64,000 nt of DNA from Shimia biformata. Lineage in GTDB: Bacteria; Pseudomonadota; Alphaproteobacteria; Rhodobacterales; Rhodobacteraceae. The notes under the pieces are model-generated. The model ran no database searches. It saw only the letters and a program-made list of their open reading frames with translations, and had not been told where the DNA came from. The DNA lies in contig NZ_JAFEJK010000001.1 of assembly GCF_016888515.1 (NCBI RefSeq), positions 2,327,475-2,391,474 of the forward strand. The letters are read 5' to 3'. The first letter of the stretch is position 1. Each line of letters begins with the position of its first letter. Positions 41,888 to 48,937 of the stretch are shown here, one piece after another. Position numbers and translations under genes: made by a program.

Positions 41888-42123
41888 CACCCCCTCCTTG
41901 ATCCCATCCCCCGCAGACTGCCCCAGTTCCGCAAGCACCTCCAGCGCGAAAACGCCCGCCCGACCGACGATGTGCAATGCACCCGCACCGGTTGAACATT
42001 TTGGCAAGTCCAACAGGCCGCAGCCCCGTCATGTTTCCCCCACCAATTCGGCCATGAATTGCCCCAAGTCTGCCCAACTCATCGTGCAGGATGGCCGCCA
42101 CGGTTCATTGAGAGGACGTTGCA

Positions 42124-42408
42124 GTGCTGATCTTTTTTGCCCTTGTTCTGATGCTCATGTCGATGATTGGTCTGGTCGTTTCCCTGTCGCGTCTTGACCG
42201 GTACCTGCCCGCATGGAGCGACCTTCCCGAGCGTTTGCAGGACCCGTTGGGACTGCTTGAAACCCTGCAGAAAATCCCCGGCGACGGGCTTCTTCTGGTT
42301 GCGGCCTTCCTGATTGCATCGGCCGTGTCGCTAGGCGCCTTCGCCCGCGCAACATCTGCAGGCCGGGTGAAAAGCCTGTCACAGCGCGGCAATGCCTGGC
42401 AGGTCTGA
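42124..42408 (+). CDS. Hypothetical small membrane protein
   Basis: This 94-residue protein starts at GTG 42124 behind GAGAGGA, a good ribosome site. It has two hydrophobic segments, residues 2-20 (LIFFALVLMLMSMIGLVV) and about 55-75 (GLLLVAAFLIASAVSLGAFA), separated by a polar loop, so a hairpin in the inner membrane is likely. No family is recognised. It stands alone between an MBL gene and an insertion-sequence remnant. Confidence 0.6.
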   Translation: MLIFFALVLMLMSMIGLVVSLSRLDRYLPAWSDLPERLQDPLGLLETLQKIPGDGLLLVAAFLIASAVSLGAFARATSAGRVKSLSQRGNAWQV

Positions 42409-43014
42409 GCGCCCTTTGCTGCTGCACACCGCCACGAAGGACGCCAAGTTGACCCGGCCTGACGCCGCACGGAACGACCGATCGGCATCTTGGGCCGGAA
42501 TTGAATAGACGTGTCAGGCTGTTACAGTATTTCGCGAGTCCGACGCGCATGTAATTGAAGCACGCTGTCCGGTTTTGCGCCAAAACACTCCACCGACGAA
42601 ATCCGAACGATTGGTCTGGCGTTTCTCTCTTTTGGGTCAGGATGCGTTGATTTCCCGAGCTCTGCGTGGTTCACGGCTCCGAAAACGGAGCGGAGACATG
42701 AGCGATTTTTTCTGGCTGACTGACGCACAGAAGGCGCGTCTGAAACCCTACTTTCCAAAGTCGCACAGTAAGCCAAGGATCGACGAAAGGCGGGTTCTGA
42801 TCGGGTCAGTTTTTATCAACCGCAATGGGTTGAGGTGGCGCGACGCACCTTCGGCCCATGGCCCACATTAGACGCTTTTGAAACCGCTGGAAGCGCTGGA
42901 GCAAAAGGGCATATTCGCGCGGATGATCGTGGGGCTGGCTGCCGAGCACGGCGAACAGAAGACTGTTATGATCGACGCCTCCTACCTGAAGGCACACCGA
43001 CCAGCGGATCGCCT
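42409..43014. other. 606-bp region with no intact gene, carrying an IS remnant
   Basis: The first 230 bp (42409-42640) hold nothing I can identify. From about 42640 the DNA resembles the left part of an IS5-family element, and similarity to the transposase stops near 43003. No terminal inverted repeats or target-site duplication could be confirmed. It is probably a scar left by insertion and deletion. Confidence 0.6.
42698..43003 (+). pseudogene. Truncated, frameshifted IS5-family transposase
   Basis: The fragment starts MSDFFWLTDAQKARLKPYF and continues RVLIGSVFINRNGLRWRDAP, the N-terminus of IS5-family (IS427-like) transposases. It hits TAG at codon 58, right after HGPH, where intact copies read on through KTLYNRWKRW. 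The DNA for that part is still visible at 42881-42895 but shifted by small indels. Another frame resumes with KGIFARMIVGLAAEHGEQK and TVMIDASYLKAHR up to about 43000. Everything after that, including most of the DDE catalytic core, is missing. The element is dead. Confidence 0.88.
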
Positions 43015-43566
43015 CTATTGTTTGGCGAATTTGCTTTTGACCAGCCTGAACTTCTGGACACCCTGGTTGCCCTCGATGCGCCCGGTGCCTGCCCAGCCGT
43101 GCGAATCCAGCGCCAGCCGCCCGCCGAACAGGTAATTGCCCTTGTCATCGAACTCGCCAAAGCTGAATCCGTCTCTGGTCGCTTCGGTGACCCGTGTGCG
43201 CTTGTTTTTCTTTCCGTCCGAATGGATCTCGGTATAGGTGCATTGCCCCAATGTCCGGGTGCAGTCATGCGGCTTGTAGCGGATTTCATAGCCGTCGCGA
43301 CGCACCCAGCGCAGGTAGTTGCCGTTCTTGTCGGCATAGGTGGTGAACTCCGGTGTCCCTTCGGGACTTTTGCCGCGATAGCTGTCGATGACGAAACTGC
43401 GCCCCGACTTGCCGCGGAAAACATGGTGGATACGCCCACCCTGGCTTTGGTCGATGGTCACGTAGTCCCCCGGCGTCGCGATCTCTGACCGCCAGCGGAT
43501 GTCCTGCGCCTCGGCAACCGATACCGACAGGATCAGACCGGCCATGGCGTAAAATGCGCCCTTCAC
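43015..43566 (-). CDS. Hypothetical secreted protein
   Basis: This 183-residue protein has a clear Sec signal (MKGAFYAMAGLILSVSVAEA, cleavage before QDIRW). The mature part is beta-rich and polar, with repeated Gly-Asn/Tyr stretches (YADKNGNYLRWVRRDGYEIRY; FDDKGNYLFGGRLALD) and one cysteine pair (CTRTLGQC) that could form a disulfide. No family is recognised. The stop lies about 12 bp from the IS remnant end, so the extreme C-terminus could have been altered by the insertion. Periplasmic or outer-surface location is inferred. Confidence 0.7.
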   Translation of the reverse strand: MKGAFYAMAGLILSVSVAEAQDIRWRSEIATPGDYVTIDQSQGGRIHHVFRGKSGRSFVIDSYRGKSPEGTPEFTTYADKNGNYLRWVRRDGYEIRYKPHDCTRTLGQCTYTEIHSDGKKNKRTRVTEATRDGFSFGEFDDKGNYLFGGRLALDSHGWAGTGRIEGNQGVQKFRLVKSKFAKQ

Positions 43567-43677
43567 TGCACTCTCCTCATGGTTGCTTCCTGGCGAGCAT
43601 AGTGATCCCTCAGCAAGTCACAATACCATGTACATCGCGAGCAGCGACGCCATGACAGACACAATGTAAGGGAGCCG

Positions 43678-43763
43678 TGGTACCCAAGGCCGGACTCGAA
43701 CCGGCACGCCCGTTAAGGCGGGGGATTTTGAATCCCCTGCGTCTACCATTCCGCCACTTGGGC
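43678..43763 (-). tRNA. tRNA-Leu (anticodon CAA)
   Basis: The 86-nt minus-strand gene includes CCA. The acceptor GCCCAAG pairs with CTTGGGT (terminal G-T wobble), and the anticodon stem GGGGA/TCCCC encloses TTCAAAA, giving anticodon CAA (leucine UUG). A long variable arm (GCCTTAACGGGC) and a T-arm with GGTTCGAGTCC confirm a class II tRNA-Leu. Confidence 0.97.
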
Positions 43764-43768
43764 TCCGT

Positions 43769-43821
43769 GGGGTGTGATTTAGCGAAGCACGCGGGCGGCG
43801 TCCAGCGCGAAATCGCACCCC
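43769..43821. repeat. Large hairpin between dctM and tRNA-Leu
   Basis: GGGGTGTGATTT (43769-43780) pairs with AAATCGCACCCC (43810-43821) with a single non-Watson-Crick position, enclosing a GC-rich 29-nt loop. It sits 8 bp after the dctM stop and 6 bp before the tRNA 5' end. It may end or process the dctM transcript. Confidence 0.65.
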
Positions 43822-43828
43822 GATCAAT

Positions 43829-45181
43829 CTAGAACATCACATGCACCAGCCACAGGGTGATCGGGGGGAAGGCCACGAGGATCACCACGCGCACCATGTC
43901 CGACAACACAAACGGCGCGACCCCGGCATAGGTCTTGGAAATCGGGATGTCGCGGGCCACGCCGTTGATGATAAACAGGTTCATCCCCACCGGCGGCGTG
44001 ATCAGACCGACCTCGACCACGATCAGCGCAAGGATGCCGAACCAGATCGCCGTATCCTCGGCCGACATGCCGAAATCCAGCGCCTCGATCACCGGCAGGA
44101 AGATCGGGATCGTCAAGAGGATCATCGAAAGCGAATCCATCACGCAGCCAAAGACCAGGTAGGCGACCAGCATCAGCGCCAGCACCACAAGCGGCGCGAA
44201 GCCTTGGGTCGACACCCACTCGGCCAGCATGTCGGGGGCGCGGGTCAGGGCAAGGAAGCCCTTGAACATCTCGGCCCCGAGCAGGATGAAAAAGATCATC
44301 GCCGTGGCCTTGGCTGCCTCAAGGATGGCCTGAAAGAACCCGTCAAGGCTGAGACGGCCGGCAAAGATGCCATAGGCCGCCGTCGCGGTGGCGCCAAAGG
44401 CGGCCGCTTCGTTTGGGGTAAACAGCGCCTGCGGGCCGGGTTTGACCCAGTTCCAGTCGCCGACGATGCCCCCCATCGTCATGCCGAAGATGACGATCAC
44501 CGGCCATGTGGCGGCAAAGGTCTTCATGCGGTCGCGCAGCGGCACGCGGTCGGCGGTGGTGGCGCTGTCGGGGCGCAGGTGGACATAGATCATCACCGTC
44601 AGCATATAGCCAAGCGCCGCCAGCACGCCGGGCACCATGGCGGCCATGAACATCTTGACGATGTTCTGCTCGGCCATGATCGCGTAAATCACAAGGATGA
44701 TCGAGGGCGGGATCAGGATGCCCAGCGTGCCGCCCGCCGCCAGAACCCCGGTGGACAGGCTGTCGGAATAGCCGCGCTTGCGCATCTCGGGCAGGGCCAC
44801 CTGCCCCATGGTCGACGCCGTCGCCAGCGACGAGCCGCAGATCGCGCCAAACCCGGCACAGGCCCCGACCGAGGCCATGGCGATGCCGCCGCGCCGGTGC
44901 CCCAGCCAGTCCGACGCCGCCTTGAACAGCGCCGAGGACATGCCGGTGCGGGTGGCGAACTGTCCCATCAGCAGGAACAGCGGCACAATCGACAGGCCCT
45001 GGTTTGAAAACGTCTCGTAGCTCATGGTCTTGAGCTGCGCCATCGGCGCGGCCGGCGTGCCCAGCACATACCATGTGCCGAAAAACCCGGTCATTGCCAT
45101 CGCCAGCGCGATCGGCACGCGCAGGAAGATGCCCAGAAGCATCAGGCCAAAGCCGGTCATGGCAAGGGAAAGGCCGGTCAT
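43829..45181 (-). CDS. TRAP transporter large permease (DctM type), third system
   Basis: This 450-residue DctM has about 12 helices, with LSIVPLFLLMGQFATRTGMSSALFKAASDWLGHRRGG, AAGGTLGILIPPSIILVIYAIMAEQNIVKMF, LVFGCVMDSLSMILLTIPIFLPVIEALDFG and LITPPVGMNLFIING. These motifs are closest to the C4-dicarboxylate/aromatic-acid DctM group. The start overlaps the dctQ stop by 4 bp. It is the last gene of a three-gene P-Q-M minus-strand operon with no catabolic enzyme attached, so the substrate cannot be inferred from neighbours. Confidence 0.93.
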   Translation of the reverse strand: MTGLSLAMTGFGLMLLGIFLRVPIALAMAMTGFFGTWYVLGTPAAPMAQLKTMSYETFSNQGLSIVPLFLLMGQFATRTGMSSALFKAASDWLGHRRGGIAMASVGACAGFGAICGSSLATASTMGQVALPEMRKRGYSDSLSTGVLAAGGTLGILIPPSIILVIYAIMAEQNIVKMFMAAMVPGVLAALGYMLTVMIYVHLRPDSATTADRVPLRDRMKTFAATWPVIVIFGMTMGGIVGDWNWVKPGPQALFTPNEAAAFGATATAAYGIFAGRLSLDGFFQAILEAAKATAMIFFILLGAEMFKGFLALTRAPDMLAEWVSTQGFAPLVVLALMLVAYLVFGCVMDSLSMILLTIPIFLPVIEALDFGMSAEDTAIWFGILALIVVEVGLITPPVGMNLFIINGVARDIPISKTYAGVAPFVLSDMVRVVILVAFPPITLWLVHVMF

Positions 45182-45762
45182 AGCGCGCCCTCGCTGCCTT
45201 CAAGAACCCAGTTCAGCGACCGCCAGACGGTGTAGAGAGAGACGATGAAGAACAACAATGCACCTCCCAGTGCGATGCCATAGGGAATCCAGACCGGGAT
45301 TTCCAATTCGTAGGTGGTTTCAGGGAAATAGGGCTTGTAGCCCATCGCCAGCCGGTCGCGCAGCGCGTCCGAGCCAAAGGGAAACTTCTCGCCAAACCCC
45401 AGCCAGAGCTGACGCAGGATGATGTAACTGGCTGCCGCGATCAGAAGGTCTCCCAGAAGCCCGAACACCGCCTGCATCCGGGGCGAAAACTGAACCGTGA
45501 GGATATCGACGGTGACATGGCCGCGCTTCAACTGGCAGAACGGCAGGAACGAGAACACCGCCAGCGCACAGCCGTTTGCCACCAGCTCATAGTCGCCGGG
45601 AACCGGGCCAAGGCCGATCCCCGTGCCAAGCCGCCCGATGATCGACACCACGGTCATGACCGCCATCGCCGTCAGAAGCATGCCGCCGCCATAGGCCATC
45701 CAGCGGCTGACGCTTTCGATCACGCGCCCGGCCCGGCGCTGTGCATTGATTGCTATTGCCAT
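45178..45762 (-). CDS. TRAP transporter small permease (DctQ type), third system
   Basis: This 194-residue subunit has four membrane helices and the DctQ signature CQLKRGHVTVDILT. A helix (MAYGGGMLLTAMAVMTVVSIIGR) follows a short basic N-terminus. I chose ATG 45762 (MAIAINAQRRAGRVIESVSRW); the longer frame to 45849 runs into the region before the hairpin and is Gly/Arg-rich. An extended loop before the last helix (KPYFPETTYELEIPVWIPYG) makes it longer than average. ATGA coupling to dctM. Confidence 0.9.
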   Translation of the reverse strand: MAIAINAQRRAGRVIESVSRWMAYGGGMLLTAMAVMTVVSIIGRLGTGIGLGPVPGDYELVANGCALAVFSFLPFCQLKRGHVTVDILTVQFSPRMQAVFGLLGDLLIAAASYIILRQLWLGFGEKFPFGSDALRDRLAMGYKPYFPETTYELEIPVWIPYGIALGGALLFFIVSLYTVWRSLNWVLEGSEGAL

Positions 45763-45882
45763 TCCTGTCCCCTGATCAGGTCGTCCGGCGCGGGCCCCGC
45801 CCGGCCTGCCGGAGTGCGTCGCGCGGGATGAACCGAACCCAAGGGCCACTGGCCCCGTTCCGTCACCTGCGCCGCACGAAAC

Positions 45883-45910
45883 GGACGGCCCGGCATCAGC
45901 CGGACCGCCC
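45883..45910 (-). terminator. Attenuator/stabiliser hairpin between dctP and dctQ, third system
   Basis: GGACGGCCCGGC (45883-45894) and GCCGGACCGCCC (45899-45910) form a 12-bp stem with two wobble-type positions and a 4-nt loop, 8 bp after the dctP stop. Position and form parallel the hairpin at 30053-30080 in the first TRAP operon. Confidence 0.65.
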
Positions 45911-45918
45911 AGATTGCG

Positions 45919-46953
45919 TTATTGCGAGTATTTCGCAACCAGCGCCTTGGCGTCGTCCACCATCGCCTGGGCATCCAGCCCCTTGCCGGTGGCCTCTTCG
46001 ATCCAGGCGGCGGTCTGGGCGTCGCCGATGGCCCTGATCTCGGCCACGACCGCCGGGTCCAGCGTGTGGATCTTGTTGTCGGTGCCGGCCACAACCTGTT
46101 CACCCGCGGCGTCGCCGGTGTCCATCGCCTTGCCAGCCCAGCCCGAGGTCTCGATCCCCGAATTCTGGTCGATGATCGCCTTCAGGTCGTCGGGCAGGCT
46201 GTCATACTTGGCCTTGTTCATGCCCCAGATGAAGGTGGTGTTGTAAAGCGCGCGGTCGCCGCCGATCTGGGTGTGGCTGTCGGCCAGTTCATGCACTTTC
46301 AGCGGCGGGACGATTTCCCACGGGATCACGCCGCCATCGACAACACCCTTCGAGAGCGCCTCGGGGAAGGCAGGCACAGGCATGCCGACCGGGGTGGCGC
46401 CCAGCGTTTCCAACAGGCCATTGGCCTGACGCGACGGACCGCGCAGTTTCAACCCCTTGAAATCATCGGTAGACATGACCGGCTCACCCTTCTTGTGGAT
46501 GACGCCTGGACCATGCACATGCACCGCCACGACATGGATGTCGCTGAACCGTTCGGTCGCATATTTCTGATAGAACTCCCAGAATGCCTTGGACGAGGCT
46601 TCGGCGCTCATCGAGGTCATGAAGGGCAGTTCAAAGACTTCCGATTCCGGGAAACGGCCCGGCGTATAGGCGGGCAGCGCCCAGCCGCAATCGATCACGC
46701 CATCGCGGATCTGGTCATAAAGCTGGGGCGGTTTGCCGCCAAGCTGCATCGCCGGATAGACCTCGACCTTGATGCGGCCGCCCGAGTCCTTCTCGACCTT
46801 TTCGGCCCATGGCACGATGAAATACTGCGGAACCGAGCCCTTGGGCGACAGGAAATGCTGACAGCGCAGCGTAACTTCCTGCGCGGCCGCGGCCCCGGCC
46901 ATTAGCCCAAGCGCCACGGCGCCGGCAAAGACATTTTTCAAGTTGTGTTTCAT
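45919..46953 (-). CDS. TRAP transporter substrate-binding protein (DctP type), third system
   Basis: This 344-residue periplasmic protein has a Sec signal (KNVFAGAVALGLMAGAAAAQ). The family core is seen in VYPAMQLGGKPPQLYDQIRDGVIDCGWALPAYTPGRFPESEVFELPFM and DDFKGLKLRGPSRQANGLLETLGATPVGMPVPAFPEALSKGVVDG, where LRGPSR supplies the substrate-binding Arg. The 'FPESEVFELPF' class often binds aromatic or short carboxylic acids. GGGGAGGATCC precedes the start. An imperfect GACC-N4-GGTC repeat lies about 84 bp upstream. Confidence 0.93.
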   Translation of the reverse strand: MKHNLKNVFAGAVALGLMAGAAAAQEVTLRCQHFLSPKGSVPQYFIVPWAEKVEKDSGGRIKVEVYPAMQLGGKPPQLYDQIRDGVIDCGWALPAYTPGRFPESEVFELPFMTSMSAEASSKAFWEFYQKYATERFSDIHVVAVHVHGPGVIHKKGEPVMSTDDFKGLKLRGPSRQANGLLETLGATPVGMPVPAFPEALSKGVVDGGVIPWEIVPPLKVHELADSHTQIGGDRALYNTTFIWGMNKAKYDSLPDDLKAIIDQNSGIETSGWAGKAMDTGDAAGEQVVAGTDNKIHTLDPAVVAEIRAIGDAQTAAWIEEATGKGLDAQAMVDDAKALVAKYSQ

Positions 46954-47035
46954 TGCGGATCCTCCCCATTCGCAATTTCGCCGCCGGTCCCCTGCCTCAT
47001 GGCGTGGGGGGTGCGGACCGATATTTCAATAAAAC

Positions 47036-47047
47036 GACCGGTTGGTC
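47036..47047. promoter_or_regulatory. Candidate repressor site upstream of the third TRAP operon
   Basis: GACC-GGTT-GGTC forms a 4+4-bp inverted repeat in an AT-rich stretch (AATAAAAC on one side, AATAAATG on the other). It sits between the divergent dctP and yqaA genes and resembles TetR-type operators. No regulator gene is adjacent, so this is tentative. Confidence 0.35.
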
Positions 47048-47212
47048 AATAAATGATTTCACATCACGACACATTACTGATTGGACCGGGCATCGTTTCA
47101 TTCCTATTTCCCAATCAAATGCGGCTATAGCACCGTTGTCACGCATTATTTGCTTGAAATCTGCGGCCGGATACTTTCCCAAGACGGCAAGAACAGGCAC
47201 CGGGATACGCCC

Positions 47213-47791
47213 ATGTTGAGAAAACTCTATGACTGGATGCTGCGCATGGCTGAGCATCCCAAGGCAATTTGGGCGCTGGCGGTTGTGGCCTTTGCCGAAA
47301 GCTCGTTCTTTCCGATTCCGCCGGACGTGATGATGATCCCGATGATTCTGGCAACGCCGCATCGCGCCTGGCTGATTGCGTCCGTGGCGTTGGTGTCGTC
47401 GGTTCTGGGGGGCATGCTGGGTTATGGCATCGGCATGTTTGCCTTTGACCAGATCGGCCAGCCGATTCTGGCGAGCCTGGGCAAGGCCGACGCGATGGCC
47501 GAGTTCTCGACCCGCTTCAACGATTTCGGCTTCTGGGCGGTCTTGGGCGCGGGCGTGACCCCCTTCCCGTTCAAGGTTATCACGATAATGTCAGGCTGGA
47601 CCGCGATGCCGTTCGGCACCTTCATCGCCACCGCAATCCTTGCGCGGGGCCTGCGTTTCTTCATCGTCGCTGCGCTTCTGTGGAAATTCGGAGACCCGAT
47701 CCGCGACTTTATCGAACGTCGTTTCGGGCTTGTATCCACGGCCTTTCTGGTGCTTCTTTTCGGCGGTTTTATCGCCTTGAGGTATCTCTGA
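47213..47791 (+). CDS. YqaA/DedA-family membrane protein
   Basis: This 192-residue protein of the DedA/SNARE-associated (VTT) superfamily, YqaA branch, has VVAFAESSFFPIPPDVMMIPMILATPHRAW, the re-entrant loop with the acidic ESSFFPIPPD motif, and LGAGVTPFPFKVITIMSGW, with the basic residue of the second loop. Four to five hydrophobic segments are seen. DedA proteins are implicated in lipid flipping and proton-motive-force maintenance; this branch is uncharacterised. ATG 47213 is chosen because upstream frame residues are unrelated to the family. Its stop is followed after one base by dsbB, giving a two-gene unit. Confidence 0.88.
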   Translation: MLRKLYDWMLRMAEHPKAIWALAVVAFAESSFFPIPPDVMMIPMILATPHRAWLIASVALVSSVLGGMLGYGIGMFAFDQIGQPILASLGKADAMAEFSTRFNDFGFWAVLGAGVTPFPFKVITIMSGWTAMPFGTFIATAILARGLRFFIVAALLWKFGDPIRDFIERRFGLVSTAFLVLLFGGFIALRYL

Positions 47792-47792
47792 G

Positions 47793-48254
47793 ATGTATCC
47801 CACCCGCACCATGATCCTGATCCTGACCGGATTTTCCGTCGCCTCGATCCTTGGGGCTTGGGGGTTTCAGTATATCGGCGGGCTGGAACCTTGCGCGATG
47901 TGCTACTGGCAGCGCTGGCCGCATTGGGCGGCGATCGGGTTTGGCGTCGCGGCTTATGCGTTTGGTGCGCGGGTCTTTATCTGGCTGGCGGGGCTGGCCA
48001 CGCTGACAACCTCGCTGATCGGGGTCTATCACTCGGGCGTGGAACGCAAATGGTGGCTTGGCCCCGAAAGCTGCACCGGGCGCGGGCTGACGCTGGATGA
48101 CGCCTCAAGCCTTCTCAGCATGGACGGCGCGGGGCCGGTCCTGTGCGACGAAATTCCGTGGCAGATGCTGGGCCTGACCATGGCGAACCTCAACGCCATC
48201 GGCTCGCTCATCATCGCGATCCTGTGGTTCCGGCTGGCCCTGCGCAAAGCCTGA
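47793..48254 (+). CDS. dsbB: Disulfide bond formation protein B
   Basis: DsbB reoxidises periplasmic DsbA and passes electrons to ubiquinone in the inner membrane. The 153-residue product has four helices, the first-loop pair C34-x2-C37 (EPCAMCYWQRWPHW) and the second-loop pair C94 and C118 (PESCTGRG; VLCDEIPW), which form the electron relay. It begins one base after yqaA and is probably co-transcribed with it. Length is slightly below E. coli DsbB (176). Confidence 0.94.
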   Translation: MYPTRTMILILTGFSVASILGAWGFQYIGGLEPCAMCYWQRWPHWAAIGFGVAAYAFGARVFIWLAGLATLTTSLIGVYHSGVERKWWLGPESCTGRGLTLDDASSLLSMDGAGPVLCDEIPWQMLGLTMANLNAIGSLIIAILWFRLALRKA

Positions 48255-48318
48255 TCCACAAGGCTCGACGCACCCGGCGATTCATGAGACCCTGTCGCAT
48301 GGATGACCGGAGGGCGAC

Positions 48319-48855
48319 ATGGCCGTTTCCATCAACCCCGTCCGCAGCGACGCCGATATCTCCGAGACCACCCGCCTCGCGTGGGATTTCGTCGCGCTGC
48401 TGAAACAGCGATACCCTGAGCGGATCGAAGCGCTGGATGCCTATTTGAAAGATCAGCGGTTCGAGGAAATGCTGGCCCAGTTCCGAGACCATTTCACCCC
48501 GCCCGTGGGCGAGTGCTTGCTGGCGCGCAAGGATGGTGAGGCCGTGGGCATCGTGATGCTGAAACCGGTCACGGATGGCTTGTGTGAAATGAACCGCATG
48601 TATGTAGCGCCGCAGGCGCGCGGAACCGGGATTGGCCGGTCCCTGTGCAACAGCCTGATCGCGCGGGCGGTCGAACTGGGCTATCGCGAGATGCGGCTTG
48701 GCGCGCTCGACCGTCATGTCGAGGCGATCCCGCTGTATCACTCGCTTGGCTTCGGCCCCGACCCGGACCCGCCCGCCTTTGGCCGTGACGACAAGGGCGT
48801 GCTGCACATGCGGATGACTTTGCCGGTGCCTGAACAAGCCCCCCGCACCCGATAA
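48319..48855 (+). CDS. GNAT-family N-acetyltransferase
   Basis: This 178-residue acetyl-CoA-dependent transferase has the motif A loop MYVAPQARGTGIGRSLCNSLIARAVELGYREMRL, with R/Q-x2-G-x-G/A as RGTGIG, and motif B LYHSLGFGPDPD. The acceptor substrate is unknown. The N-terminal 60 residues are helical and charged. It lies 64 bp after dsbB and 82 bp before the dimethylglycine dehydrogenase-like gene, on the same strand. GGAGGGCGAC precedes the ATG. Confidence 0.88.
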   Translation: MAVSINPVRSDADISETTRLAWDFVALLKQRYPERIEALDAYLKDQRFEEMLAQFRDHFTPPVGECLLARKDGEAVGIVMLKPVTDGLCEMNRMYVAPQARGTGIGRSLCNSLIARAVELGYREMRLGALDRHVEAIPLYHSLGFGPDPDPPAFGRDDKGVLHMRMTLPVPEQAPRTR

Positions 48856-48937
48856 AAACGACACGACCTGTCGCCCCCTGACAAGAGACACCCGCCCCCT
48901 GCCCTGACCATCAGGGCACCAAACAAAGGGGCGATCC

